Shown here piece by piece: positions 11,223-21,263 of a DNA stretch of 64,000 nt. The notes beneath the pieces were generated by a model. The model was not told where the DNA came from. It saw nothing but the letters and a program-made list of their open reading frames with translations, and ran no database searches. The translations under genes and the position numbers were made by a program. Source of the stretch: Fredinandcohnia onubensis (lineage in GTDB: Bacteria > Bacillota > Bacilli > Bacillales > Bacillaceae_L). The stretch lies in assembly GCF_002734285.1 (NCBI RefSeq), contig NZ_NSEA01000001.1:1-64000 (forward strand), given 5' to 3'. The number at the start of each line of letters is the position of its first letter. The first letter of the stretch is position 1.

Positions 11223-11329
11223 GAGAAAAAATTTAACGAGTGAGGAAATTTGCAAGCAGCAGTACAAGATCATAATTCCCTTTTTCTAAACAAAAAATCC
11301 TTATCCAAAATATAGTATTTCAAATAAGG

Positions 11330-11359
11330 TTGACATTTTTTATAGGTTTTCAATATAAT
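11330..11359 (+). promoter_or_regulatory. rpmH promoter
   Basis: TTGACA (11330-11335) and TATAAT (11354-11359) separated by 18 bp, a consensus SigA promoter 58 bp upstream of rpmH. Confidence 0.9.
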
Positions 11360-11417
11360 TAGTAAGACTGTCTGATGTATAAGATGAGAGTTAATTCCTC
11401 AGGGAGGTGTCATATAA

Positions 11418-11552
11418 ATGAAAAGAACATATCAACCAAGCAAACGTAAGCACAGCAAAGTTCACGGTTTCCGTAGTCGCATGAGTTCTAAAAACGGACG
11501 TAAAATTCTTGCTCGTCGTCGTCAAAAAGGAAGAAAAGTATTATCAGCATAG
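11418..11552 (+). CDS. rpmH: 50S ribosomal protein L34
   Basis: 44-residue, very basic protein of the large subunit: [18 protein letters not shown], then [19 protein letters not shown] and KVLSA. The length and sequence are those of bacterial L34. GGGAGG precedes the ATG by ten bases. It is the first gene on the other side of oriC and is followed by its own terminator, with rnpA 140 bp further on. Confidence 0.97.
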   Translation: MKRTYQPSKRKHSKVHGFRSRMSSKNGRKILARRRQKGRKVLSA

Positions 11553-11581
11553 GCCACTGAAAGCTCAGTGGTCTTTTTTTC
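11553..11581 (+). terminator. rpmH terminator
   Basis: CCACTGA-AAGC-TCAGTGG stem directly after the stop codon, then a T run. Probably partial, since rnpA follows in the same direction. Confidence 0.85.
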
Positions 11582-11691
11582 AATAAAAAGGTTTATTTCA
11601 ATTTTTCTATTGCCCATACTAGGAAAAGTGGAACAAAGGGTAGTAGATCATAGAAATTGAACGTTGTTTCGTCATACGGGAGTTGTAAAGG

Positions 11692-12039
11692 ATGAAAAAA
11701 GAATACCGTATAAAAAAAAATCAAGATTTTCAAACGGTGTTTAAGTCAGGAAAATCTTCAGCTAATCGGCAATTTATTGTTTATGTTTATGAACGGGATG
11801 AGCTCGAACATTTTCGCATTGGCTTATCTGTGAGCAAAAAAATTGGAAACGCTGTTACTAGAAACAGAATCAAAAGGCTAATTCGCCAATTCTTTCTTGA
11901 ACACAAAGATCAAGTCCAAATCAAGGATTATGTGATCATTGCCAGGAAGCCGGTTGCCGAGATGACCTATGCTGAAGTGGAGAAAAGCCTACTTCATGTT
12001 TTAAAGGTGGCAAAAGTGTTAAAAAAAGTGCAAAAGTAG
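11692..12039 (+). CDS. rnpA: Ribonuclease P protein component
   Basis: Protein cofactor of RNase P, which removes the 5' leader from precursor tRNAs; it helps the catalytic RNA bind substrate leaders and metal ions. 115 residues, with the family signature [12 protein letters not shown] near residues 61-72 and [10 protein letters not shown] just before it. GGGAG lies nine bases before the ATG. It is placed between rpmH and the membrane insertase gene, as in nearly all Firmicutes. Confidence 0.96.
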   Translation: MKKEYRIKKNQDFQTVFKSGKSSANRQFIVYVYERDELEHFRIGLSVSKKIGNAVTRNRIKRLIRQFFLEHKDQVQIKDYVIIARKPVAEMTYAEVEKSLLHVLKVAKVLKKVQK

Positions 12040-12187
12040 AAGATTTTTTCGAAGGAAAGAAAGAAATTTTCATACAAAGATGGTAGAATACAAGGGGACA
12101 TATTGATTTTTTCTTGGATGAGTATGTTTTTTTAATAAATGGATAAATATTTACCTTTAGGATATTTAGAACTAGGAGGAAATGTAG

Positions 12188-12961
12188 TTGAAAAGGCGAA
12201 TATTATTAATAAGTGCGCTAATTGGGTTAACGCTACTATTATCAGGGTGTACTGAAATCAATGATCCGATTACCGCAGAAAGTGAAGGATTTTGGAACAA
12301 ATATTTTGTATATCCATTATCTTGGTTGATTACATATTTTGCTGAACTTACAAGTAATAGCTATGGGTTAGCCATTATTATTGTAACACTTTTAATTCGT
12401 TTTGCATTATTACCATTAATGATTAAACAAACGAAAAGTTCGAAGGCAATGCAGGCCATACAACCTGAGCTTAAAGAACTTCGTGAAAAGTACAGCTCAA
12501 AGGACCAAGCTACTCAACAAAAGCTACAACAGGAAACAATGCAGTTATTCCAAAAGCATGGTGTCAATCCATTAGCTGGATGTTTCCCATTATTGATTCA
12601 AATGCCAATTTTAATTGGTTTTTACCATGCGATCATGAGAACGAGAGAAATTGCTGAACATAATTTCTTATGGTTTGATCTTGGAGAATCAGATCCATAT
12701 TATATTCTTCCTTTAGTTGCTGGTGTAACGACATTTATCCAGCAAAAGATTACAATGATGGGGATGGAAAACAATCCGCAAATGGCGATGATGTTATGGT
12801 TGATGCCAATCATGATTGTTGTCTTTGCAATTAGCTTCCCAGCTGCCTTATCATTATACTGGGTTGTAGGTAATATCTTTATGATTGTTCAAACGATTTT
12901 AATAAAAGGTCCAGATATTAGAGCTGCTAAATCTGGAAATGCGGGAGGAGCCAAAAAGTGA
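12188..12961 (+). CDS. spoIIIJ: Membrane protein insertase YidC/SpoIIIJ (lipoprotein)
   Basis: Inserts and folds membrane proteins, alone or with SecYEG; the SpoIIIJ paralogue in B. subtilis is also needed for forespore sigma-G activity. 257 residues. Residues 1-20 are a lipoprotein signal peptide with lipobox LSGC (Cys21). Further hydrophobic segments follow, the first preceding [14 protein letters not shown], which contains the conserved arginine of the hydrophilic groove. The start is TTG at 12188 with GGAGG upstream. The last four bases overlap the GTG start of jag, indicating coupled translation. Confidence 0.95.
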   Translation: MKRRILLISALIGLTLLLSGCTEINDPITAESEGFWNKYFVYPLSWLITYFAELTSNSYGLAIIIVTLLIRFALLPLMIKQTKSSKAMQAIQPELKELREKYSSKDQATQQKLQQETMQLFQKHGVNPLAGCFPLLIQMPILIGFYHAIMRTREIAEHNFLWFDLGESDPYYILPLVAGVTTFIQQKITMMGMENNPQMAMMLWLMPIMIVVFAISFPAALSLYWVVGNIFMIVQTILIKGPDIRAAKSGNAGGAKK

Positions 12962-13578
12962 AACAAGTAACTGCTACAGGGCAAACCGTCGATGAAGCAG
13001 TAGAATCAGCTTTAGCTCAACTTAACACAACAAGAGACCGCACCGATATACAAATCATCGATGAGGGTAAAAAAGGGATATTTGGGATTTTTGGAACGAA
13101 GCCAGCTGTTGTTAAAGTAACAGTAAAAGTTGATCCAGTAGAAAAGACACAGGAGTTTTTAGAAAATGTCATTTTAACTATGGGGATACCGGCAAAATTG
13201 GATGTTACGCGGAATGGAAAGAATGTTACATTCCAACTATCGGGTGAAAAGATGGCCGTTCTTATCGGAAAAAGGGGACAAACCTTAAATTCGCTTCAAT
13301 ATTTAACACAATTGGTAGCAAATCGATATTCCGATCAATACTTAAATATTATGGTGGATGCTGAGAACTATCGAGGCCGTCGTGAAGAAACCTTGATTCA
13401 ATTAGCGGAGAGACTTGCCGATAAAGTTAGCCGGACGAAGCAAGATGTAAAGTTGGAACCAATGCCTTCTTATGAGAGAAAAGTCATTCACACAACTCTT
13501 GCAACTCATAAAAAGGTTAAAACATCATCAAGTGGATCTGATCCAAATCGACATATCGTTATTTCACCAGCAGATTAA
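12958..13578 (+). CDS. jag: RNA-binding protein KhpB/Jag (SpoIIIJ-associated)
   Basis: 206 residues with three parts: an N-terminal Jag_N domain ([15 protein letters not shown]), a KH domain around residues 80-150 ([20 protein letters not shown]) and a C-terminal R3H domain ([15 protein letters not shown]). KhpB pairs with KhpA as an RNA chaperone influencing cell elongation in related Firmicutes. GTG start with GGGAGGAG upstream, overlapping the yidC stop as GTGA. A strong terminator follows. Confidence 0.95.
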   Translation: MKQVTATGQTVDEAVESALAQLNTTRDRTDIQIIDEGKKGIFGIFGTKPAVVKVTVKVDPVEKTQEFLENVILTMGIPAKLDVTRNGKNVTFQLSGEKMAVLIGKRGQTLNSLQYLTQLVANRYSDQYLNIMVDAENYRGRREETLIQLAERLADKVSRTKQDVKLEPMPSYERKVIHTTLATHKKVKTSSSGSDPNRHIVISPAD

Positions 13579-13588
13579 AATAAAAGAA

Positions 13589-13614
13589 GCCTAGGCGATT
13601 GCCTAGGTTTTTTT
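13589..13614 (+). terminator. jag terminator
   Basis: Stem CCTAGGC-GATT-GCCTAGG (13590-13607) followed by seven T residues. Confidence 0.92.
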
Positions 13615-13718
13615 GTGCATTTTTTAAGAGGAAGTAGAAAATCAAAATGTTATATACAGGCTGTTATATAACAATAATGATGGTAATTTATTGCGTTTAT
13701 GAGCATTCTCTATTATTG

Positions 13719-13839
13719 TTATTCACATGTGGATAAGATAAAATGGAGTATAGTTTTTGTTTTGGGAAAACTAGGAGTTGTTATCCTTGTGGATAATTAG
13801 GTAATACTAGTAAAAAATGAATGTTAATAGTTATTCACA
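13719..13839. repeat. DnaA-box cluster between jag and mnmE
   Basis: In the 322-bp gap jag-mnmE: TTATTCACA (13719-13727) abutting TGTGGATAA (13728-13736, a perfect box on the minus strand), another perfect minus-strand box at 13788-13796, and TTATTCACA at 13831-13839. Four boxes in 121 bp, two perfect, is far denser than chance and lies 2.7 kb from oriC, directly ahead of the mnmE-mnmG-rsmG genes. Confidence 0.8.
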
Positions 13840-13900
13840 GGTTTTAAAAAGCCAAATTACAAAGAAACATTTGGAATGTTGATATAAAGAAGGTGAAGAA

Positions 13901-15277
13901 ATGGAGTTTGATACAATAGCAGCAATTTCAACTCCAATGGGAGAAGGAGCAATTGCAATTGTTCGGTTAAGCGGGGATGAAGCAATTGAAATTGCAAATC
14001 AAGTATTTAAAGGGAAGAATTTAAAAGAGGTTGACTCACATACCATCCATTATGGACATATCGTTGATCCAGATACAGACCAGGTCGTTGAGGAAGTAAT
14101 GCTAACCTTGATGAGGGAACCAAAGACTTTCACAAGAGAGGATGTAATTGAAATCAACTGCCATGGGGGACTTGTATCGGTTAATCGGGTCCTGCAGCTT
14201 GTACTTACGAATGGAGCAAGACTAGCTGAACCAGGAGAGTTCACAAAGCGTGCGTTTTTAAATGGACGTATTGACCTCTCTCAAGCAGAGGCAGTCATGG
14301 ATTTAATCCGAGCAAAGACTGACCGAGCAATGAGTGTTGCGATTGGTCAAATGGAAGGGAGATTATCGACCCTCATTAACCAATTACGTCAGGAATTACT
14401 TGAAACATTAGCCCATATTGAAGTAAATATTGATTACCCCGAATATGATGATGTCGAGGAAATGACGCATCATGTATTGCTTGAGAAAGCGAGACATGTA
14501 CGCGATGAGATAATAAAGTTATTAGAAACTTCTAACCAAGGAAAAATTTTACGAGAAGGCTTATCTACTGTTATTATAGGTAGGCCGAATGTGGGGAAAT
14601 CATCATTATTAAATAGCCTTGTTCATGAAAATAAGGCCATTGTTACCGACATTCCCGGTACAACTCGTGATGTAATTGAGGAATACGTAAATGTACGAGG
14701 TGTTCCATTACGTCTTGTTGATACAGCAGGAATCCGTGAAACAGAGGATATTGTTGAACGGATTGGAGTAGAACGTTCCCGAGAAGTTTTGAAAAAAGCG
14801 GATCTAATTTTATTGGTTTTAAACTATGGAGATGAGCTAACAGAAGAGGACGAGCGCTTATTTGAAGCTATTTCAGGTATGGAAACAATTGTGATTATCA
14901 ATAAAACAGATCTTATGCAAAGAATTAATATGGAGAAGGTTAAGGAACTTGCTAAAGACAGTCCAGTCGTTACAACCTCTTTACTCGAAGAAAAAGGGGT
15001 AGATGCTTTAGAAAAAGCTATTTCATCATTGTTTTTTACTGGAACTGTTGAAGCAAATGATTTAACATATGTATCTAACTCTCGCCATATTGCTTTGTTA
15101 ACACAAGCGAAAAAGTCAATTGAGGATGCCATATCAGGCACAGAATCGGACCTACCAATTGATATGGTTCAAATTGATTTAACAAGAACCTGGGAGCTAT
15201 TAGGGGAAATTATCGGAGATGCTGTTCATGAAAGTTTAATTAATCAGCTATTCTCTCAATTTTGTTTAGGTAAATAG
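13901..15277 (+). CDS. mnmE: tRNA modification GTPase MnmE
   Basis: With MnmG forms the complex that adds a carboxymethylaminomethyl-type group to uridine 34 of certain tRNAs. 458 residues: an N-terminal tetrahydrofolate-binding domain ([20 protein letters not shown]), a helical domain, and an inserted GTPase domain with G1 [10 protein letters not shown]3 DTAG and G4 NKTD; the C-terminus ends FCLGK, the conserved C-x-GK motif. GAAGGTG precedes the ATG. First gene of mnmE-mnmG-rsmG; the DnaA-box cluster sits in its upstream region. Confidence 0.97.
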   Translation: MEFDTIAAISTPMGEGAIAIVRLSGDEAIEIANQVFKGKNLKEVDSHTIHYGHIVDPDTDQVVEEVMLTLMREPKTFTREDVIEINCHGGLVSVNRVLQLVLTNGARLAEPGEFTKRAFLNGRIDLSQAEAVMDLIRAKTDRAMSVAIGQMEGRLSTLINQLRQELLETLAHIEVNIDYPEYDDVEEMTHHVLLEKARHVRDEIIKLLETSNQGKILREGLSTVIIGRPNVGKSSLLNSLVHENKAIVTDIPGTTRDVIEEYVNVRGVPLRLVDTAGIRETEDIVERIGVERSREVLKKADLILLVLNYGDELTEEDERLFEAISGMETIVIINKTDLMQRINMEKVKELAKDSPVVTTSLLEEKGVDALEKAISSLFFTGTVEANDLTYVSNSRHIALLTQAKKSIEDAISGTESDLPIDMVQIDLTRTWELLGEIIGDAVHESLINQLFSQFCLGK

Positions 15278-15308
15278 AAAGAATTAATTAGATGAGGAGG
15301 AAGTTAAA

Positions 15309-17192
15309 TTGAGCTATGATGCCGGATATTACGATGTAGTCGTCATCGGTGCTGGGCATGCAGGCTGTGAAGCGGGCTTAGCCTCAGCGCGACTAGGTGC
15401 AAAAACACTCGTTTTAACAATCAACCTAGATATGGTGGCGTTTATGCCATGTAACCCATCAGTAGGTGGACCTGCAAAAGGCACAGTCGTTCGTGAAATT
15501 GATGCCTTGGGCGGAGAAATGGCAAAAAATATTGATAAAACTCATATTCAAATGCGAATGCTTAACACAGGAAAAGGTCCTGCAGTACGTGCGTTACGAG
15601 CTCAGGCAGACAAGTTTTCCTATCAGCATGAAATGAAGAAAACATTAGAAAATGAACAGAATTTAACCCTCGTTCAAGGGATGGTTGAGCGCTTAATTGT
15701 TGAGGATGACGTGTGTAAAGGTGTCATTACAAATACGGGTGCAGAATATCGTGCAAATACAGTTGTCATTACAACAGGTACTTTTTTACGCGGTGAAATC
15801 ATTCTTGGTGAATTAAAGTACTCAAGTGGACCAAATAACCAGCAACCGTCTATTAAGTTATCAGAGCATCTCGAGGAGTTAGGTTTTAATCTAGTTCGTT
15901 TTAAAACTGGAACACCTCCACGGGTGAATAGTCATACGATTGACTATAGTAAAACAGAAATTCAACCTGGTGATGAAACACCGAGAGCATTTTCGTATGA
16001 AACGACAAAATACATTACCGATCAGCTTCCATGCTGGTTAACATATACAAGCGAAGAAACACATCAAATTATTGATGCAAACCTACATCGTTCACCGATG
16101 TATTCTGGCATGATTAAAGGGACTGGACCACGTTACTGTCCTTCTATTGAGGATAAAGTTGTTCGTTTCCATGATAAGCCTAGACATCAAATCTTCCTTG
16201 AACCAGAAGGTAGAAATACTCAGGAGGTATATGTACAGGGACTTTCTACAAGCTTACCTGAGGATGTTCAACATCGATTGATTGCATCTGTCCCAGGACT
16301 TGAAAATGCACAAATGATGAGACCAGGATATGCAATTGAATACGATGCAATTGTACCTACACAGCTTTGGCCAACACTTGAAACAAAAAAAATAAAAAAC
16401 CTCTATACAGCGGGACAAATCAATGGAACGTCTGGGTATGAGGAAGCTGCAGCGCAAGGGATTATGGCAGGTATTAATGCAGGACGCCGTGCCCTTGATA
16501 AAGAAGAAGTTATTTTGAGTCGTTCAGATGCATATATTGGCGTACTTATTGATGACTTAGTAACAAAAGGTACAGCTGAGCCTTATCGTTTATTAACATC
16601 TCGAGCTGAATATCGTTTACTCCTTCGTCATGACAATGCAGATTTACGTTTAACAGAGCTTGGTCATGAAATTGGCTTAATTCCAGAAGAAAGATACCAA
16701 ATGTTCCTGAATAAAAAGACAGCCATTCAACAAGAAATGGAGCGTCTCCAAGGGACTAGAATCAAACCAACCAACGAAGTACAAGAATTAATCCGCTCTG
16801 TTGGTGGAAGTGAGCTGAAGGATGGAATTTTAGCAAGTGATCTGCTGAAACGCCCAGAAATGACATATGATCATATACGGCAATTGGCTCCAAGCGAGCA
16901 AGAGGTCCACCCTGATGTTGCGGAACAAATTGAAATTCAAATCAAGTATGAAGGGTATATTCAAAAATCCTTGCAGCAAGTTGACAAACTAAAACGAATG
17001 GAAGATAAGAAAATCCCAGAAAACATTGATTATGATGCAATCTCTGGCTTGGCTAATGAAGCGAGAGCGAATTTAAAGGAAGTACATCCTCTATCTATTG
17101 CTCAAGCTTCAAGGATTTCAGGGGTAAATCCAGCTGATATTTCCATTTTACTCGTATATCTAGAGCAAGGAAAAATTGCTCGCGTAAATTAA
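15309..17192 (+). CDS. mnmG: tRNA uridine-5-carboxymethylaminomethyl modification enzyme MnmG
   Basis: FAD-dependent partner of MnmE. 627 residues; the N-terminal Rossmann motif [12 protein letters not shown] binds FAD, and the family blocks [17 protein letters not shown] and [19 protein letters not shown] are intact. The start is TTG at 15309 with GAGGAGG upstream. It lies 31 bp after mnmE and 15 bp before rsmG, so the three are one operon. Confidence 0.97.
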   Translation: MSYDAGYYDVVVIGAGHAGCEAGLASARLGAKTLVLTINLDMVAFMPCNPSVGGPAKGTVVREIDALGGEMAKNIDKTHIQMRMLNTGKGPAVRALRAQADKFSYQHEMKKTLENEQNLTLVQGMVERLIVEDDVCKGVITNTGAEYRANTVVITTGTFLRGEIILGELKYSSGPNNQQPSIKLSEHLEELGFNLVRFKTGTPPRVNSHTIDYSKTEIQPGDETPRAFSYETTKYITDQLPCWLTYTSEETHQIIDANLHRSPMYSGMIKGTGPRYCPSIEDKVVRFHDKPRHQIFLEPEGRNTQEVYVQGLSTSLPEDVQHRLIASVPGLENAQMMRPGYAIEYDAIVPTQLWPTLETKKIKNLYTAGQINGTSGYEEAAAQGIMAGINAGRRALDKEEVILSRSDAYIGVLIDDLVTKGTAEPYRLLTSRAEYRLLLRHDNADLRLTELGHEIGLIPEERYQMFLNKKTAIQQEMERLQGTRIKPTNEVQELIRSVGGSELKDGILASDLLKRPEMTYDHIRQLAPSEQEVHPDVAEQIEIQIKYEGYIQKSLQQVDKLKRMEDKKIPENIDYDAISGLANEARANLKEVHPLSIAQASRISGVNPADISILLVYLEQGKIARVN

Positions 17193-17207
17193 CTAGGAGA
17201 GAATGAA

Positions 17208-17924
17208 ATGGACACTTCATTATTTAAAACTATGTTGGAAGAGAAGGGGATTTCCCTTTCTCCAACCCAACTTAATCAGTTTGAAACGTATTACAAATTA
17301 TTAGTGGAATGGAATGAAAAAATGAACCTTACGGCGATTACAGAAAAGCCAGAGGTATATTTAAAACACTTTTTTGATTCTGTTTCGGCTGCATTCTATT
17401 TTGATTTTTCCAAAGAAGCCTCAATTTGTGATGTCGGAGCAGGTGCTGGATTTCCAAGTATCCCACTTAAAATTTGCTTTCCTCATTTAAAAATCTCGAT
17501 AGTGGACTCACTACAAAAGCGAATTACGTTTCTTGAGGAGCTTTCAAGCGCATTACAGCTGGAGAATATGACATTCTATCACGATCGTGCTGAAACCTTT
17601 GGTCAAAAGGTAGATATTAGAGAGTCTTTTGATATTGTGATGGCAAGAGCTGTAGCTAGAATGTCTGTGTTAAGTGAATTATGCCTGCCTCTTGTTAAAG
17701 TAGATGGAGCATTTATTGCGATGAAGGCAGCTTCTGTTGCAGAGGAACTTGAGGATGGCAAGAAAGCCATCACAACACTAGGTGGTCAAGTGAGAGCTGT
17801 ACATCACTTTTTATTACCGATTGAAAAAAGTGACCGAAATATCGTGATAATCGACAAGATAAAACCAACACCAAAAAAATACCCACGTAAACCGGGAACA
17901 CCAAATCGTTCACCAATTAAATAA
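17208..17924 (+). CDS. rsmG: 16S rRNA (guanine-N7) methyltransferase RsmG
   Basis: SAM-dependent methyltransferase of G527 (E. coli numbering) in 16S rRNA; loss gives low-level streptomycin resistance. 238 residues; the SAM-binding loop is [16 protein letters not shown] near residues 75-90. AGGAGAG lies upstream of the ATG. The arms of the following terminator overlap its last codons, which code for the basic C-terminal tail. Confidence 0.96.
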   Translation: MDTSLFKTMLEEKGISLSPTQLNQFETYYKLLVEWNEKMNLTAITEKPEVYLKHFFDSVSAAFYFDFSKEASICDVGAGAGFPSIPLKICFPHLKISIVDSLQKRITFLEELSSALQLENMTFYHDRAETFGQKVDIRESFDIVMARAVARMSVLSELCLPLVKVDGAFIAMKAASVAEELEDGKKAITTLGGQVRAVHHFLLPIEKSDRNIVIIDKIKPTPKKYPRKPGTPNRSPIK

Positions 17925-17945
17925 TCTATTGGTGAACCTTTTTTT
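17908..17945 (+). terminator. rsmG terminator overlapping the gene end
   Basis: GTTCACCAAT (17908-17917) pairs with ATTGGTGAAC (17928-17937), then a T run. The 5' arm is inside the final codons of rsmG. Confidence 0.88.
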
Positions 17946-18006
17946 ACATTGTACATTTGATTCATCATGAATTAGTAGAAAGATAGTAAGATTTTTATGA
18001 AATCCG

Positions 18007-18015
18007 TGTTATAAT
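18007..18015 (+). promoter_or_regulatory. Probable noc promoter (extended -10)
   Basis: TGTTATAAT, an extended -10 (TG-n-TATAAT) without a good -35 hexamer. It would give a leader of about 240 nt before noc, including the repeat at 18141-18239. Confidence 0.5.
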
Positions 18016-18140
18016 AGAAGGAATGAGAGAGAAAATAGAGAATTATTAACTTTATTCAGCAGAATTTTCTACTTATCTAAGTAGTGGGATGTATGTACGG
18101 TGTAACGATTTACGTGAGGCGTTCAATCGTTGGCTAAATA

Positions 18141-18239
18141 AAGTTAAGCCTCCGGCGGATGCCACGATTTTTCAATGGAAATTTTTCGAGCAGGCTCGAA
18201 AAAAATCGGGCGCAAATACGCCAAGGCGCATTTGATTAG
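18141..18239. repeat. Structured repeat, copy 1 (noc leader)
   Basis: About 99 bp, closely matching 19401-19500. It begins AAGTTAAGCCTCCGGCGGAT, then carries a hairpin TTTTTCGAGC/GCTCGAAAAA flanked by ATTTTTC...GAAAAAAAT arms, and ends with GCGCAAATACGCC / GGCGCATTTG, another hairpin. It stops 26 bp before the noc start. Reading the two copies side by side shows near identity outside the loop of the first hairpin. Confidence 0.85.
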
Positions 18240-18265
18240 TGGGAGTTCTAAGGGGTGGTGGAATT

Positions 18266-19171
18266 ATGAGGCATCCATTTTCACGATTATTTAGTATCGG
18301 TGAAAAAGATGACAAACAACAAACGAATCAAGAACAGGTGGTAGAAACACAATTACAAGATTCAATAGAAGATGAAGAAACACACCTGAATGAAGAAGTT
18401 CGACAAATTCCGATAAATGAGATTGTTCCAAACCGATATCAACCAAGAACTGTTTTTGCAGAGGATAAGATTAGAGAACTAGCATTAACCATACGTACTC
18501 ATGGAATTATTCAACCAATTGTTGTTCGACAATTCGCTGATAACCAGTATGAAATAATAGCTGGTGAACGACGTTGGAGAGCCGTTCAAACTCTTGAATG
18601 GGAGACAATTCCAGCCATTATAAAAGAATTCAATGATGCAGAAACTGCATCTGTTGCATTGATCGAGAACCTGCAACGTGAGGAACTGTCAGCCATTGAA
18701 GAAGCGTATGCTTATGCTAGATTACTAGAATTACATAGTCTTACACAGGAAGCGCTAGCTCAACGATTGGGTAAAGGTCAATCAACAATCGCTAATAAGT
18801 TACGTTTATTAAAGTTGCCTGAAGAAATTCAACAAGTACTCATGCAGAAAAAGCTTACAGAGCGACATGCGAGAGCTTTAATCCCTCTCAAGGATCCAGA
18901 GAAGCAAATTAAGCTTATGCATGACATTATTGAAAAAGAGCTGAATGTAAAGCAAACGGAGGATCGCGTTGTTAAAATCCTTGAACTAGAAAAGGAGAAA
19001 AAACGGCCAAAACCTAAATTTAAAGCAGTTAGCCGCGATATGAGAATTGCGATGAACACGATTCGTCAATCATTAACCATGGTTGAAGAAAGTGGTGTCT
19101 CTTTAAATACTGAAGAAGAAGAATTCGATGAGTTTTATCAATTTACAATCCGAATTCCCAAAAATAAATAG
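18266..19171 (+). CDS. noc: Nucleoid occlusion protein Noc
   Basis: ParB-family CTPase that binds its own sites around the chromosome and blocks FtsZ assembly over the nucleoid. 301 residues from ATG 18266, which has GGGGTGGTGG upstream and gives [14 protein letters not shown], the amphipathic membrane-targeting start of Noc. The ParB N-terminal domain ([16 protein letters not shown], then IAGERRWRA and [14 protein letters not shown]) and a helix-turn-helix ([24 protein letters not shown]) follow. An in-frame GTG at 18239 lacks a ribosome site. Transcribed separately from soj-spo0J. Confidence 0.95.
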   Translation: MRHPFSRLFSIGEKDDKQQTNQEQVVETQLQDSIEDEETHLNEEVRQIPINEIVPNRYQPRTVFAEDKIRELALTIRTHGIIQPIVVRQFADNQYEIIAGERRWRAVQTLEWETIPAIIKEFNDAETASVALIENLQREELSAIEEAYAYARLLELHSLTQEALAQRLGKGQSTIANKLRLLKLPEEIQQVLMQKKLTERHARALIPLKDPEKQIKLMHDIIEKELNVKQTEDRVVKILELEKEKKRPKPKFKAVSRDMRIAMNTIRQSLTMVEESGVSLNTEEEEFDEFYQFTIRIPKNK

Positions 19172-19181
19172 ATTGAATTCC

Positions 19182-19213
19182 TTCCTTACCTAATTAGGGT
19201 GAGGAATTTTTTT
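19182..19213 (+). terminator. noc terminator
   Basis: TTCCTTACC (19182-19190) pairs with GGGTGAGGAA (19197-19206, one G-T pair), followed by a T run. Confidence 0.75.
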
Positions 19214-19273
19214 AGTTCAATAATACTATTTAAAGTGGAAACTAGTAAAATTCATTCTATTTGTCATAGGAAA

Positions 19274-19289
19274 TGTTTCACGTGAAACA
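19274..19289. promoter_or_regulatory. parS: parS site (noc-soj intergenic)
   Basis: TGTTTCACGTGAAACA, the perfectly palindromic 16-bp ParB (Spo0J) binding site, in the leader region of soj-spo0J. Confidence 0.95.
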
Positions 19290-19400
19290 TTTTTGCCTGT
19301 TAATTTAGTAAAAAAAGATAAACCATATCATTTTTTCATGATAGAATAGAAAAAGTGATAGAATTAACTTATTCAATCGGGCTCACAAACCCCGTTTGAA

Positions 19401-19500
19401 AAGTTAAAGCCTCCGGCGGATGCCACAGATTTTCAAAGGTAATTTTTCGATCAAGCTCGAAAAAATCTGGGCGCAAATACGCCAAGGCGCATTTGATAAG
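19401..19500. repeat. Structured repeat, copy 2 (soj leader)
   Basis: Second copy of the element at 18141-18239, with the same GTTAA-GCCTCCGGCGGATGCCAC opening split over the same positions, the central TCGA-containing hairpin and the terminal GCGCAAATACGCC/GGCGCATTTG hairpin. It ends 51 bp before soj. The small differences fall mostly in compensating stem positions. Confidence 0.85.
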
Positions 19501-19550
19501 GACCTCACTTTGTAAAAAATAAGTAGGAATAGTAGAAAGTAGGTGACATC

Positions 19551-20312
19551 GTGGGGAAAATCATCTCAATTGCTAATCAAAAGGGTGGAGTAGGTAAAAC
19601 GACTACTTCTGTTAACCTTAGTGCTTGCTTAGCCTATGTTGGTAAGCGGGTTCTACTTGTTGATATTGACCCTCAAGGGAATGCAACAAGCGGCTGCGGC
19701 ATAGAAAAGGCGAATATAGATCAGTGCATTTATGATGTGCTTGTTGATGATGTAGAGGCGAAAAACGTAACCGTTCCAACGACAGTTGAAAACTTATATA
19801 TGATTCCAGCAACGATCCAATTGGCTGGTGCTGAAATTGAGCTAGTGCCAACGATTTCTCGCGAAGTTCGTCTAAAAAGGGCTTTAGAAGAAGTACAAGA
19901 TCAATACGACTATATTATTATAGACTGTCCGCCATCATTAGGGTTGTTAACATTAAATGCATTAACAGCTTCTGATACTGTGATCATTCCAGTTCAATGT
20001 GAGTATTACGCACTTGAAGGACTTAGTCAGCTATTAAATACGATCCGCTTGGTTCAGAAACACCTCAATAAAGAGTTAATGATTGATGGGGTTCTTTTGA
20101 CCATGCTAGATGCAAGAACAAACTTAGGTATTCAGGTCATTGAAGAAGTGAAAAAATATTTTCAAGATAAAGTATATAAAACGATTATTCCTAGAAATAT
20201 CCGTTTAAGTGAAGCTCCGAGTCATGGGGAACCAATTATCATCTATGATCCAAAATCTAGAGGTGCCGAAGTATACTTAGAACTTGCAAAGGAAGTGATT
20301 GTGAATGGCTAA
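19551..20312 (+). CDS. soj: Chromosome partitioning ATPase Soj (ParA)
   Basis: Walker-type ATPase that with Spo0J separates newly replicated origins and also regulates DnaA. 253 residues; deviant Walker A KGGVGKTT with the signature lysine at residues 11-18, Walker A' DIDPQGN and Walker B IIDCPPSLG. GTG start preceded by AGGTGA. Overlaps spo0J by eight bases. Confidence 0.97.
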   Translation: MGKIISIANQKGGVGKTTTSVNLSACLAYVGKRVLLVDIDPQGNATSGCGIEKANIDQCIYDVLVDDVEAKNVTVPTTVENLYMIPATIQLAGAEIELVPTISREVRLKRALEEVQDQYDYIIIDCPPSLGLLTLNALTASDTVIIPVQCEYYALEGLSQLLNTIRLVQKHLNKELMIDGVLLTMLDARTNLGIQVIEEVKKYFQDKVYKTIIPRNIRLSEAPSHGEPIIIYDPKSRGAEVYLELAKEVIVNG

Positions 20313-21165
20313 AGGGTTAGGTAAAGGTATCAATGCTTTATTTTCCACATCGATGGAAGTGGGGAATGAAGAGGTTGTACAAGAAGTTAAAGTAACTCAA
20401 TTACGTACGAATCCATATCAACCAAGAAAAACATTTGCGCCAGAGGCAATTACTGAACTAAAAGAGTCAATTCTTACACATGGAATTTTACAACCTATTA
20501 TTGTTCGAAAAACAATTAAAGGGTTTGAAATTGTGGCAGGTGAAAGACGTTTTCGTGCTGCAAAAGAAGCAAAGTTTAGTACAGTTCCAGTTGTTGTTCG
20601 TGAACTAAATGAGCAACAAATGATGGAGATTGCATTACTTGAAAATTTACAGCGTGAGGATTTAACACCAATTGAAGAGGCTTTTGCTTACCAATCCTTA
20701 CTTGACCATTTAAAAATCACCCAAGAGCAGCTTGCGAAAAGATTAGGAAAAAGTAGACCGCATATTGCGAATCACCTTCGTCTTCTATCTCTTCCAAAAC
20801 ATGTCCAAGATTTAATCTCCGAAGGGAAACTATCTATGGGACATGGACGTACATTATTAGGACTGAAAAAGAAAGAAAAGCTAAATGCAGTTGTTGAAAA
20901 GGTAATTGCTGAGGAGCTTAATGTACGTCAATTAGAAGCCTTGATTAGCCAAATCAATCAGAATGTTCCACGTGAAACATCGAAACCGCCAAAAAAGGAA
21001 AAAGATATCTTTATTAAAGAACAAGAATCATTCCTTCGTGAACGATTTGGTACATCTGTTTCGATTAAACAAAACAAGAAAAAAGGCAAAATTGAAATCG
21101 AATTCTTTTCCAATGATGATCTTGAAAGAATTCTTGAACTGCTAGATTCACCAAAAATCTCATAA
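20305..21165 (+). CDS. spo0J: Chromosome partitioning protein Spo0J (ParB)
   Basis: CTP-dependent DNA clamp that loads at parS, recruits SMC and stimulates Soj. 286 residues: start MAKGLGKGINALF, ParB N-terminal domain (LRTNPYQPRKTF, VAGERRFRAAK, ENLQREDLTPIEEA), helix-turn-helix ITQEQLAKRLGKSRPHIANHLRLL, and a C-terminal dimerisation domain. A parS site lies within the gene, coding for NVPRET. Translation overlaps soj. Confidence 0.97.
   Translation: MAKGLGKGINALFSTSMEVGNEEVVQEVKVTQLRTNPYQPRKTFAPEAITELKESILTHGILQPIIVRKTIKGFEIVAGERRFRAAKEAKFSTVPVVVRELNEQQMMEIALLENLQREDLTPIEEAFAYQSLLDHLKITQEQLAKRLGKSRPHIANHLRLLSLPKHVQDLISEGKLSMGHGRTLLGLKKKEKLNAVVEKVIAEELNVRQLEALISQINQNVPRETSKPPKKEKDIFIKEQESFLRERFGTSVSIKQNKKKGKIEIEFFSNDDLERILELLDSPKIS
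20964..20979. promoter_or_regulatory. parS: parS site inside spo0J
   Basis: TGTTCCACGTGAAACA, a consensus parS, in the spo0J coding sequence as in B. subtilis. Read in frame as N-V-P-R-E-T. Confidence 0.95.
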
Positions 21166-21179
21166 TGCTCTTAGCAAAC

Positions 21180-21229
21180 CTGCACGTCTTGTTTTATTGA
21201 TAATATAACTGGACTGTGCAGCGTTTTTT
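21180..21229 (+). terminator. Possible spo0J terminator
   Basis: CTGCAC (21180-21185) and GTGCAG (21216-21221) can pair around a long loop, followed by CGTTTTTT. Weaker than other terminators here because of the 30-nt loop. Confidence 0.4.
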
Positions 21230-21263
21230 ATTACATAAAAAAGGGAAATAGGGGAAATGAAAA

